Shown here in pieces: positions 43,287 to 52,577 of a DNA stretch of 64,000 bases (position 1 is the stretch's first letter; each line of letters opens with the position of its first letter). The translations under genes were made by a program, and so were the position numbers. The notes below the pieces were generated by a model, which made no database searches, was not told the origin of the DNA, and saw only the letters and a list, made by a program, of their open reading frames with translations. Source of the stretch: Torymus aiolomorphi (taxonomy: Eukaryota > Arthropoda > Insecta > Hymenoptera > Torymidae); contig CM070876.1 in assembly GCA_036365515.1 (NCBI GenBank), positions 134,805,394-134,869,393 on the forward strand. Reading direction: 5' to 3'.

Positions 43287-44835
43287 TTATTTTTTAAAGT
43301 CTGAACAGTAGTGATAATCATCAAAAAAATGCTTAAAACATAGGGACTTTTTACACCAGCCACAACGTATAATTGCAACATTTTGACAGCCTTCAATTTC
43401 GCATTTTGAACTACAAGAATCTCTAAAACTAAAATTAACCGGATTATCAAATTTTTCCGATTTTTCTTCAAGATATCCACTTTTAAACCAAGAATATTTA
43501 AAAAGATTTAAATATCTTGGTGACGAAAATTGGTTATGAACCAATGACTGAAGCTTAATAATATTGTTTCTTGAATGTAATTTCATATCATAATCCATTA
43601 AAATAACGTTATCTGAAAAACGTCGAACAAAGTTTTTCCACACTCGAAATCCGTATACATCTAATGGTTGGATTTTTCCTGTTGTTCCAGTTGGAATTTT
43701 CATAACATTAACGATCTTATTTTCTGGTAGGGTCTCTTCAATTACTTGATCACAGTGACCACTCCAAGAATCTAGCAGCAATATACTGGTAGGACCAACA
43801 TTTGGATGAAAATTGTCTTCAACCAAATTTTAAAAAGATCTAGAATAAAAGAATTTACTCAATATTTTTTATCAGCTTTCAATTATCTTTAAATTATATT
43901 TAATTATTACTTACTTGAAGTTAGTTTCCCAGATTTGGAGGCTTCTACGTATACATTTTGAGGTTTGAACAATTGAGATTCTACAATTGGTCCAGACTGG
44001 CCAGATTTTTCCTTTGAAACTAAAAACAGAGGTGACAAAAGTTTTCCTTCACCTGATATCAGTAGTTGTATCGTGTAGCTGTGTGTCGTCGATGACACAG
44101 ATTGTACTAGACATTAAATCTGACTTTCGCCTTTCACCGCAAGCGTCCTCCCGGAGTGCATTTCTAACTGGAATCCACTTTGATCTGTATTATATGTATT
44201 GTGAATTCCAATTTCTTGAATAGCTTTCTTGACATTAGTAATAAATGCTTTAAGAGGTTGTGCTTCTAGTTTGGCACTACTTTCCAAAGTTTTTTTGGTA
44301 ACATATTTATTGATTTTTCTAGATACAATTCTGTGAGCGATTTGAATTTTGATAACCAGTGTTTTGAAGCTTTAAATCTAAAATCATCAAATTCTAGAAC
44401 CTTCTTTGCATGTAATGCCCAGCGACGCAAATCTTCATCATGCACGATAAGGCCAGCGTCAACAGCAGATTTAAAATTTTGTAATACATAATCGCAAATT
44501 CGAGAAATTTTTTCTCTGTATATACCACCTTGGTTGACTATGTGAGCCCAACGCCGAAGCTGACTGATAGAAGATACCTTTTTGTATTTACTTTTCACAC
44601 TTTCAAGACTCAAATTTTTTTTTTCCCCACTTCTCCAATAACTCACTGCTCTTTCTTTATAATCAAAAGATAAATCTTCTTTATCTTCTTTACAGTGATT
44701 TGTTGGAAATTCTACAGGAGGAGGAAAATGATGCATTATTTCGTCCCCGATAATTTGTGCATCAGGATCTTTGTATTCCGCCTGGAAATCTAACGATTCT
44801 TCTGAAATTATTTCTATGTCGTGAAATTCGTTCAT
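43287..44835 (-). pseudogene. Transposase of the DDE (pfam DDE_1/jerky-like) type
   Basis: ATG at 44835 on the minus strand. The N-terminal half has an HTH-like region (YKERAVSYWRSGEKKNLS, SISQLRRWAHIV) and a second DNA-binding region (DLRRWALHAKKVLEFDDF, ASKHWLSKFK). After a frame break at about 44266 come NTYNTDQSGFQLEMHSGRT, SSTTHSYTIQ and SPLFLVSKEKSGQSGPIVE. A probable short intron lies at about 43840-43903 (gtaagt to ttctag). The catalytic SILLLDSWSGHCDQ and PTGTTGKIQPLDVYGFRVWK blocks follow, and a C-terminal cysteine cluster CEIEGCQ...CGWCKKSLC. At least two frameshifts make it inactive, but most residues are preserved. Confidence 0.75.
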
Positions 44836-44870
44836 CGAGTCTAATAAAATATTTTTTATGTTTTCCGCTA

Positions 44871-46374
44871 TGTTACGTGAGAGGTTAAGATACTCGCACG
44901 TAAGGGCAGAACCATAAATTATTTTGGGATGTCGCCCAGGACATCTATCATTCCTTTTACCTAAGAGATCCTAATCGCCTTACTACGGGTATCTAATGAC
45001 GGTATATTTCGATCATAGAGAAAGGGCTGATAGTTTCTTCTCCTTCATGCGCTTCCCTTTGTCTGCATATTCCTGGCTTTTATTCTTGTTGATCTGATGC
45101 GCGTATTAGTCCTAAATCTCGACGGATCGTACACCTCAATCTTTGGAAGTTTAGACGATCATGCTATAATGATCCTCTCAACTTCTTAATGCATGAGGGA
45201 AATCTGGGCTAGGGTTTAGTAAGATGGTTTTATGGTAGTTAGGTTAGATTAATGATTAATTATTAGGGAAAAAAAAGGGTTAAATTTATTAACAACTATT
45301 TGTAAAAAAACAATTAAGGTTATTATTAATCATATTATTATTATTAATATTGTATATTTTCGTTATTATTAATTACTATATTATTAGATTATTACTAATT
45401 ATTAAGTTTCTATTGTTATTAATTATCGGTAATCCGCATTAACAATTTATCGTAAATTATTAGTTTAACGAGCAAAATGCCAATAACGAAGTCGCACGGC
45501 ACTAGAAACCCTAATCCATTACCCCGTAGTTATGGCCGGTCTCACAGTAGTTTTATAGAATTTACGGAATAAACGCTCCTATATCAGCTACGAATAACAA
45601 GTACGCGATTAACAACAATTGAAAATTATGAACAAATGCCCGAAAAAAAACAATCTTTAAAATTCTTGCACGCGAACGAATAATTTCCAAATGAATGAAT
45701 TGTTATAAATAAAGATTCTCACCTTTTGTTGTAACTCGATGGATTCCTTGAAGAATGGAATAATGTGTGGAATTATGGGTTTTCGGAAATTGAAATGAAA
45801 TATTCACCAATATGTCAGTTTTTTCCTTTTCTTTTATTTTTCCTTCAAGTATAGTCCAGTGGTCCCGTATAACAGTGGTAAATTTGGTAATATTCTAATA
45901 CACGATGTCAATATTCTAGCGCCTAACGAACTTATAAAAATTACTCTTAAACAACATATATTCCCGATAAAAGTTAACGACTGTACTTTTTGACTAATTA
46001 TTTCCGACTGTCGTGGCAACGAATTTTCGCCGCCCGCACACCTGGATCCGCGAAAATTCGCTCCCACTACGGTCGTTCGCTGTCTCTTTCGCTCCCGCAG
46101 CGGCTATCGGCGCAGGTAAGGCAGGGAGCGCGAAAGGTGGCCGGGTGGTGCTGCCACTGATCGAGCGCGGCGCCTGTTCTCCTCGCGCTCGTATGAGTTT
46201 CCTCGCGGTCGTCGCGCCGGATCAAGGCCGTTGCCCCGCTAGCGCAGCGATTTCTGGACATCGCGCGATTCTTATTTCCTAATTTCTTTTTGCGCAATGG
46301 CAAGCTACTGGGCTAACAATAAGTTGAATAAATTAAAATCAATAAATTAAGAATAAAAATATTGGCACGTAACA
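44871..46374 (-). repeat. 3' LTR of the gag-env element
   Basis: 1504 bases, matching 52578-54081 with scattered single-base changes (for example ttacctaag versus ttacttaag). It includes an AT-rich tract of attatta repeats at about 45255-45440 and a GC-rich block at about 46080-46230. Open frames inside it appear in both LTRs and are not regarded as genes. Confidence 0.95.
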
Positions 46375-46392
46375 TCACCCCCCTCTTATTTT
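46375..46392 (-). promoter_or_regulatory. Polypurine tract of the gag-env element
   Basis: On the minus strand AAATAAGAGGGGGGTGAT directly precedes the 3' LTR start TGTTACGTGCC, which is where plus-strand DNA priming takes place in LTR elements. Confidence 0.75.
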
Positions 46393-46988
46393 ACTTGTCG
46401 TCCCGGCAAGTGCGATGAGTACGAGGTTACAATAATGGTTACAAACAAAATTCACAATAATTTTGACGCAATATAAGTCCTTGTCCGATCTGTTATTAGA
46501 AATTAGTAAAGAGATGAGAGGTCGCTATTAAAGTTTAGGAGGTACAAAAGATCTTGGGAGAATCCGACGGTTGAGAGCAGTCCACTTGTCTTGATAGCCG
46601 GGTTTACAAAAGCGCTTCGAACCTCTTAGTGGGTAGGTATTTATGGTCACCGATTCGACTAAGATAACCATAGATTTTTCAGACCTAATGTATTAATTTT
46701 ATAATTAATTGATTGGCTGTTTCTAGTTCGAGGAATTAATCTTAGTCCAGTTCGAAGCCTCGCTATGGACTGGACTAATTTCAGGTACGGCATCTTTATG
46801 CTGCGGCTACCTCTTGTGGTCTGTCTCCTAGATAACTAATAAGATAACTCCCAAGACGACTCTCGATAGCCTCCTCCTTTGCTGACCATTTTCTGGAACA
46901 AAAAAAGGAAAGGATCGAAAGGGCCTTGTTAAATAATGAGGGGGTCGGTTAGGGTAAGTGTGGTCAATAAGTCCGGATGTCCGTAAGT
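46393..46988. other. Non-coding 3' interior of the gag-env element
   Basis: About 600 bases between the last accessory ORF and the polypurine tract with no supported frame on either strand. Confidence 0.45.
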
Positions 46989-47222
46989 TTATTGCGTGTC
47001 TTGCGGTGATTTGTTGCTCACACTTAGGCGGACAAAGGACAAAGTCAACTCATGGACTTGCTCTTCCAGGTTGTTGACTCGGTTGTCGAGAACAGTGAGC
47101 CGTTGGAGGGTTGAGTTTGTGAGATGGCCTAGATGTTGCCGAACTTTGTCCGATTTAGCGAGTATTTTATGCATTGTGCTCTTCATCACGGTTCGTTCTG
47201 TGAAGAGTACACCAATAATCAT
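46989..47222 (-). CDS. Accessory ORF C, small coiled-coil protein
   Basis: ATG at 47222 on the minus strand, 77 codons. The middle has hydrophobic positions in heptads (LGHLTNSTLQRLTVLDNRV then NNLEEQVHELTLSFVRL), which predicts a coiled coil; the start MIIGVLFTERTV is mildly hydrophobic. Its ATG overlaps the stop of ORF B in the arrangement ATGA, so the two could be translated in a coupled way. I recognise no family. A chance open frame is possible, but the coiled-coil pattern and the strict stop-start overlap argue for a gene. Confidence 0.45.
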   Translation of the reverse strand: MIIGVLFTERTVMKSTMHKILAKSDKVRQHLGHLTNSTLQRLTVLDNRVNNLEEQVHELTLSFVRLSVSNKSPQDTQ

Positions 47223-47395
47223 GGCGTTTTTTTTTTTAACTTTTCCTCATGTTCCTTCACCTGATCCGCCAGGTGACTTATTGTTGCCCATTGACCTTCG
47301 TGGACGGCCTTTAGTCTCGCCAATTCTTGCTCCAATTCTATGACTCTATAAATCAGTCGACTTTCTGCGAAAACAGGATGACTGTCCGGTATCAT
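47219..47395 (-). CDS. Accessory ORF B, small coiled-coil protein
   Basis: First ATG at 47395, 58 codons, on the minus strand. Contains VIELEQELARLKAVHEGQW and HLADQVKEHEEKLKKK, a strongly charged heptad pattern typical of a coiled coil. The frame is open slightly upstream to 47410 without an ATG. It ends in a lysine run (poly-A on the coding strand) and a TGA that overlaps the ATG of ORF C. No family is recognised. Confidence 0.45.
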   Translation of the reverse strand: MIPDSHPVFAESRLIYRVIELEQELARLKAVHEGQWATISHLADQVKEHEEKLKKKTP

Positions 47396-47495
47396 TTTGG
47401 CGTGAAACAAAAGTAAGGTCCAGGGTCCTTAGTCCTTTTTTTTTTATTTTCGGGGGGAGGAAGGAAATTTCGGGATCGTCCAAGGGAAATGAATT

Positions 47496-48181
47496 TCAAA
47501 ATCCGGGAAGGGAGGCTTTTGGTCCTAATGCTCGTTGTCGATGACACGTCTTTTCGTGTAGTCCAAAATTTCGACGGTCGATTTCAATTCCACATTCCTG
47601 GTGTTTAATCTTGATATTATAGATAGATTTGGAGTACTGTGGTCGCGCAGGTATCACTCGGTATCGGATGTCGCTTCTCTGTAGAGCTCTTTGTGCGGAT
47701 TCCTCCTCCAGGTATTTGACGGAACCATGAGAAAGCCGATCTTGGTTGTCTTTTATTGTATAACATATTCTAGAATTCCAAAATGGGCAAAATGGTAAAA
47801 AAACTCTTCTTCCAATTATTCCTGCGTCCTTCCCTGATCTTTTGGCCAGGGTATTTGGCAAAAGATACGAGTCTTCTCCTTGGTTCCGGGTTCGGATGGA
47901 TGGGTTCGTTTCCTTGCTTTTCGTGGTGGAATAGGCATCCTTTCATTCTCGAAGGCCAAAGTGGTTTCCAATAGCCAAAGGTCCTTAGATTTTTCTGCTA
48001 CTGTGGCGTCCTTTTGATTCTTGAATGTGATCTTAGTCGTTTGGGTAGTTAAACTTTCCGATATGACTTCCACCATAGTAATAGGTCCGGCCTGTTTGAA
48101 ACAGGTTATAAGTCCATCGAGTCCCATGTCCGTTTGATAAGTCACGGTGATGAAATGAGGAGGGTTTGTTGAAGGGTCCAT
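47496..48181 (-). pseudogene. Accessory ORF A, RRM-like protein in two frames
   Basis: ATG at 48181 opens a 121-codon frame: FITVTYQTDMGLDGLITCF, MVEVISES, TTKITFKNQKDATVAEKSK, a beta-alpha-beta-beta-alpha pattern like an RNA recognition motif. It then has a basic tail and stops at 47816. A second minus-strand frame, open from 47861 to 47496 without an ATG, encodes RVFLPF, DRLSHGSVKYLEEESAQRAL and YRVIPARP, which looks like a second RRM. One frameshift between 47861 and 47816 separates them. This could be decay or a programmed shift. Position downstream of env is that of a viral accessory gene. RNP consensus aromatics are not clear, so RRM is a fold-level guess. Confidence 0.45.
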
Positions 48182-48236
48182 TTTTTTTTCTTTTTCTTTT
48201 TATTTATTCGATCTGAAAAGGAAGGTATATATGATT

Positions 48237-50137
48237 TTAATCGAGTTCCGCCAACTGGGGTGGAAGTGCGGGTGACATTAGGATGGGAGTAGATACTGAG
48301 CGGGTAGGAACAGGTTGGATAGCTACATAAGTTAATGGAGTTTCTACAGTTGCGGTATCTCTTTTCCCAGTATATCGCGATGAGGGTTGAGGTCGTTTCC
48401 CTATTGTCCTTCTATAGAGGAAAAACGAGATTACACCAAGTATAATTGTTATGCCTTGAAAAGTTATCCCTCCATATATTAGAGATCGAGTGAACGAAGT
48501 GTCTCTTTTATGTTCCCCTATCTCTTTCATACGGGAGACAATATTTGTGAGACGCTCCATCCTTGGTGTAAAGACTGTGCCCGATGACGGTTGTCCTATT
48601 TCTAAAGGTGTGGACTCGTTCATGTGTTGCCATAGCTCTGGATGTACGACCGTAATATTTAGGCCTACGTCTGGAGCGTAGATGTATTGAGACTTGGCAG
48701 TCTGATCCTGGTTATCAGGTAGTTCCACTGTATAAGTTCTGGCGGAGCAACCAGTGGCCAACCTCAACAGGCCCGTGCCCTTAATAGTCGGAGTGTAATA
48801 GATCTCCCCTGGGCATGTGATTCGGACCGTTTCTTCCTTGATTATGGAGTATAGCCAACTATCAGTTAGTTCTAAGTAACGCCATTGGGTCAAGGAGGAT
48901 GAAGATATCATTATTTTGCACGACTTGAGGACGTCAGGATGCGGATTGAGTAAGAGTTCCACTTCGCATTCCTTTCATTCGGAGATGGTAAATAAAGGGC
49001 CCTTAGGTGGGCAAATGCGTCCATAATGAGTCGGGATACATTCTTGTAGATGTTGTTCGGTGAGTTTCAAATACACCTGCAAGTCCCATTTTACGGCCAA
49101 ATAAGGGTAGGATGGGGAAATATGGGCAACCCCGAAACTTTTGTTTTTCAATTCTTGAGGAATCCTTACGGAGTGAAGTCTCTATAACTCGTAGGTTGAT
49201 CTTTCCGTAAGAGGTATGGTTAGACTTATTAAAACTCTCCCTTCATGGAAGGTGGCATCCAGCGTTGCTATCTTTGCAATTTCCTCTGGCCGCAGGTGGT
49301 GCAATGGCATCGGTAGTATTCGGCTCTCCCCTGTTTGTTAGATATCTATGGCGATTTGGTGGAGTACATCATGTCGCAAAAGCCTAGGGTTTTCCTCTCG
49401 ATCAGCGTATTGAGGATCGTTAGGATCTCCCTATTACAGTGTATCAGATGGTCTAACTTTGTTTCCATTTGCCGAGCAAATGTAGAAAGTTCCCATGCTA
49501 GATGGTTCTCGTTAGCTTCGGCCAAGACTGCATTAAGTTTGTTATTCAAAGTCTCACCCATCTTCTTCATAGTCTCTCGATGCAAGGTGGTGATGTTATA
49601 CAGCTCTTCGAGATTGCCCGAGATGAGGTGTGTCTTTTCAACTGAGAGTTTCACGAGTTTCTTTTGGTCTCTAAACAGCTGATCGACGTTCTTGTTAATA
49701 GCATCCGCGTCGTCCGTTGTGATGAGACCGAACAAGCTTTTGCTTACACTTCCTATGATACCAAGAGGGGCCATTCTGCGTGCTCGGATATTTTTAATTG
49801 ATGATGGGGCGTCAATTGTCTGAGTGTCTATAGGCATGGCTGCTTGTTTTATGTCCCCATGTACGTGACTGAGGGTCGTCAATTTCAGCTCCATAAGATC
49901 TTTATTTAGGGTGGCATTGCCGTGGTCAATTCCTAGGTGGGTTACGCATTTGGTCAATTGTTCATTGTACATTCGAGTAGGGTCATGTTCCTTCAGAAAC
50001 CCATGCAAATCTAGATGGATAATGACTTTCAAATTTCCTCTCTGAATCCGGATTGATGGTAATTTTTCATAATAGATTCCAGGATTGGAATTAATAGGTG
50101 TTATTTCGTAAAGGGTCGGTGACAACCTTGCTACCAT
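48237..50137 (-). pseudogene. env: Envelope fusion protein (baculovirus F/errantivirus Env type), broken
   Basis: ATG at 50137 on the minus strand. The first frame has a basic cleavage site NIRARR near residue 120, followed by a glycine-rich fusion-peptide-like segment (MAPLGIIGSVSKSLFGLI), a heptad-rich region (VDQLFRDQKKLVKLSVEKT) and EANENHLAWELSTFARQ. It stops at 49346. Homologous sequence continues in other frames with stops near 49185 and 48975, then in the 48962-48237 frame, which has cysteines (ITCPGEIYY, GCSARTY), a membrane segment (QGITIILGVISFFLY) and a basic cytoplasmic tail. A signal peptide is not visible at the start. The family mediates membrane fusion of insect retroviruses. 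At least two frame breaks make this copy non-functional. Confidence 0.75.
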
Positions 50138-50149
50138 ATATTTCAATTA

Positions 50150-50593
50150 ATACAATCTCACTGCTTCCTCAGTGCTTTTGGTTATGTTGATGAAGCTAGT
50201 CGAAAGCTCTTTTGTTATACCGCCTCAGATGATCTATACTCGCCTCCGGTTGCTGGACGACAGGGCGAGTTCTCATGCAACGTGGTTTTTGTTGGTTTCA
50301 ATCATTAGGAAATTGAACATATTGAACATTGCACTGAGTGTCTATCCTATTTCTTTGATGGCGTGTGCGATTGCGATGTTATAGTACCTTTTCTTTCTAT
50401 ACTTAAAATTCGGGTGTTGAAGTCGAGTATCATTTGGCGCGTTAGAAGAAGTCCTTTTAGGAGAATATATAAAGTTCTTTGAGTGCCTAGGCAGTAGTTC
50501 ATTGGCATACGCACGAAGGGGAGTTATGTAAGAATGATGGTGACCCTCAAGCGTTTGGATGTCGGGTCTATTTCTAGTGCCGGAATTTTCCAT
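50150..50593 (-). pseudogene. Extra env-like fragment upstream of env
   Basis: ATG at 50593 opens 83 codons ending KYRKKRYYNIAIAHAIKEIG. After a stop, the frame goes on with FNFLMIETNKNHVA, a stop, and ELALSSSNRRR. The ETNKNHVA-ELA segment resembles EANENHLAWEL in the adjacent env, so this is probably a decayed duplicate of the env heptad-repeat region. It lies between gag (stop at 50687) and env. A gtaagt splice-donor-like word occurs just before the ATG, near 50612. Confidence 0.45.
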
Positions 50594-50686
50594 TACGGGG
50601 GCCTCACTTACTGTCCATGTTATCTTTTCGACTGCAGCGGGGGAGTCAGAAAGGGGCTCTTGAATTTCTAAACAACTGGTTAGTGG

Positions 50687-51778
50687 TCATTCTAGGGATA
50701 TAGTTGTCAATATATCTGTGGTGGTGTTGGTGAAAACCTGTTCTCGGCTGTCATTATTGAAGGGTATAGGGACGATGTGTGTTCGTACATTGTGAAGATT
50801 AATTGAATGGTTGCCAACATTGGTCTCCGGGCGTATTTCTGGGTCGGTTAAGATAGTTGCTTCGTAGGATATCGGGGGTTCCGTAGTATCGTGGGTGTTT
50901 AACTGGAGAATGCCATATTCCAAATTGATACTACGATGGTTTTGAACTTGAAATGGTTTGGCGAAGCGTTCTAGTCCTAATTTTAATGCATTAGTCACAA
51001 TAACTAGGCTTTCTGTGACACCGTGTTCGACGATGACGGGGGTGTTAAAATCAGAACTTGCTTCGATGGCCTCGATCGTGACTGGATTGAGTGCTGTTAA
51101 TGTCAGTGGTTCACATATCTCTATTAATTCTGTAATATTTTGTTCCTCTGAATAACTTAGCGGTGAGAGGGTATTCCGAACACTGCTATCATTAGACATT
51201 CCAGCGGTCGAGCGTTGGCATGGAGGTCCAATATCAGCAACGATATTTTCATCTTCATTGGGGTCATCATGCTGATAATTTCTAGATAAATTTCTGGCAT
51301 GATTGTCATTGAAAAACCCACCCAACTCATCTAGAAGGTCCATATGATTTCTGAACCCGTTAATATATTCTATGGATTCTCTTGCCTTACCAATTAATTT
51401 TTCTAGAAGAACGTCTAGAAATATTACATAAAATCGATGTGGTACGCGAGATGCGGTTTTCGTCACTTCATAAGCAAAGTCCTGGAAGGAAAGGTTATAG
51501 CCGTCATATAAGGGCAACCAGTCCCTAAGATCGTCCCGAAATATCTCTTCGCAACCGGGTTGCTGGCCAAAATGATCGTAAAGGAGATCCTCGACGTCTA
51601 AGTAATGTTTATAGGAATATTGGAGAGCGATATTTCTTGCCTCCCCACGGAGACTGCTTAAAATATCGGTTATGAAATTTTGCATAAATAGGGATGATAC
51701 TCCTCTGGCCTCATGCTCGATTATTTCTATAAACTCATCAACGAGCATATTATATCCGTCGAAAATAGGAAATACCAT
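50687..51778 (-). CDS. gag: Gag with tandemly duplicated capsid-like module
   Basis: A 363-codon open frame from ATG 51778. Residues 4-71 (PIFDGYN, FIEIIEHEA, FITDILSSLRGEARNIALQY, VEDLLYDHFG) show the gypsy-type Gag capsid pattern. Residues 88-156 repeat it (PLYDGYN, FAYEVTKTA, FLDVLLEKLIGKARESIEY, LLDELGGFF). The rest (about 160-363) is polar and low in recognisable motifs; no CCHC zinc knuckle is present. The product would form the particle. It is the only long unbroken gene of the element. The frame ends with TGA at 50687, and no protease or pol frame follows. Confidence 0.75.
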   Translation of the reverse strand: MVFPIFDGYNMLVDEFIEIIEHEARGVSSLFMQNFITDILSSLRGEARNIALQYSYKHYLDVEDLLYDHFGQQPGCEEIFRDDLRDWLPLYDGYNLSFQDFAYEVTKTASRVPHRFYVIFLDVLLEKLIGKARESIEYINGFRNHMDLLDELGGFFNDNHARNLSRNYQHDDPNEDENIVADIGPPCQRSTAGMSNDSSVRNTLSPLSYSEEQNITELIEICEPLTLTALNPVTIEAIEASSDFNTPVIVEHGVTESLVIVTNALKLGLERFAKPFQVQNHRSINLEYGILQLNTHDTTEPPISYEATILTDPEIRPETNVGNHSINLHNVRTHIVPIPFNNDSREQVFTNTTTDILTTISLE

Positions 51779-52549
51779 GGTGAAAAGAAATAGTAGTGAT
51801 ACGCAAGATTAACCATCCCTTCAGAAAATTCCACCTGAGTCCGACAAGCAAGGGCAGAAACAGGCGAAAGATACGAAAGGTAATAAGAATAAGCAACGCG
51901 GTTTGAAAACTTTCAATATTTGAGGAATTATCAAATGATAAATAGAAGAGGTATCGATAGAATGCCAAATAATAACAAAAATAACCTAATGCTGGGTTGT
52001 TGATAAAAATCGTTCTCCTCTTCTTTTCCCTAATTAGCCCTTCAAAGGAAGTTACTCCTCTTGATTAGTCGGAAATTCTTTAGAATGTCGGGGTAAAAAA
52101 AGGGCAGCAAAAATTAAAGTAACCGAGGATCGAGGTCAACCCGGATCGAATTAAAATTACTTAAGAGAGTTCTTTAATAATCCGAAAATAGTGCTGAGAT
52201 TTTTTTTTTTTTTTTATTTTATTTTCTTTTTTTCTTAATAAAAAGACAAATGTCTTATAACGATTTACTTCCTTGTATCATTAGATGCCTCTAGTTCGCG
52301 AAAAGAAAAATATTTGTTGCATATATAAACATACACTTAAGCTCCAAATATAGATAAATCAACTTTCCAATGGAATTTTATATCGGTCTAAGATTATTAG
52401 AGTAAATGTAGTTTACGTAATTAAGTTTTCGAATATTACTGTAGAACTCACCTAAAAGGGCTAAAAGGGTCGCGTAAGGGTCGACGAAAAATATTTATCT
52501 TTTTCCTCAAAAAGAAGGCGAATTAGAATTTTTTTAGGTTAGGGCGAAC
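51779..52549 (-). other. Long leader of the gag-env element
   Basis: About 770 bases between the primer binding site and the gag ATG, with no supported gene. It contains a poly-A/poly-T rich patch at about 52200-52240. The length would suit a packaging and splicing leader. Confidence 0.5.
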
Positions 52550-52567
52550 AACCACGCTCTGCTACCA
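52550..52567 (-). promoter_or_regulatory. Primer binding site, initiator tRNA-Met-like
   Basis: The minus-strand TGGTAGCAGAGCGTGGTT lies 10 bases downstream of the 5' LTR end. The first 11 or 12 bases match the complement of the ...CTCTGCTACCA end of initiator tRNA-Met; the rest matches less well. Errantiviruses normally use other tRNAs, so this is unusual. Confidence 0.65.
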
Positions 52568-52577
52568 TTAATTCTGC

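Noticed and set aside
45834..46303. Open frames of 77-89 codons, repeated at 53541-54010
   Set aside because: They lie inside both LTR copies, on both strands, and look like frames of a GC-rich regulatory block. No family motif; the second copy is simply the other LTR.
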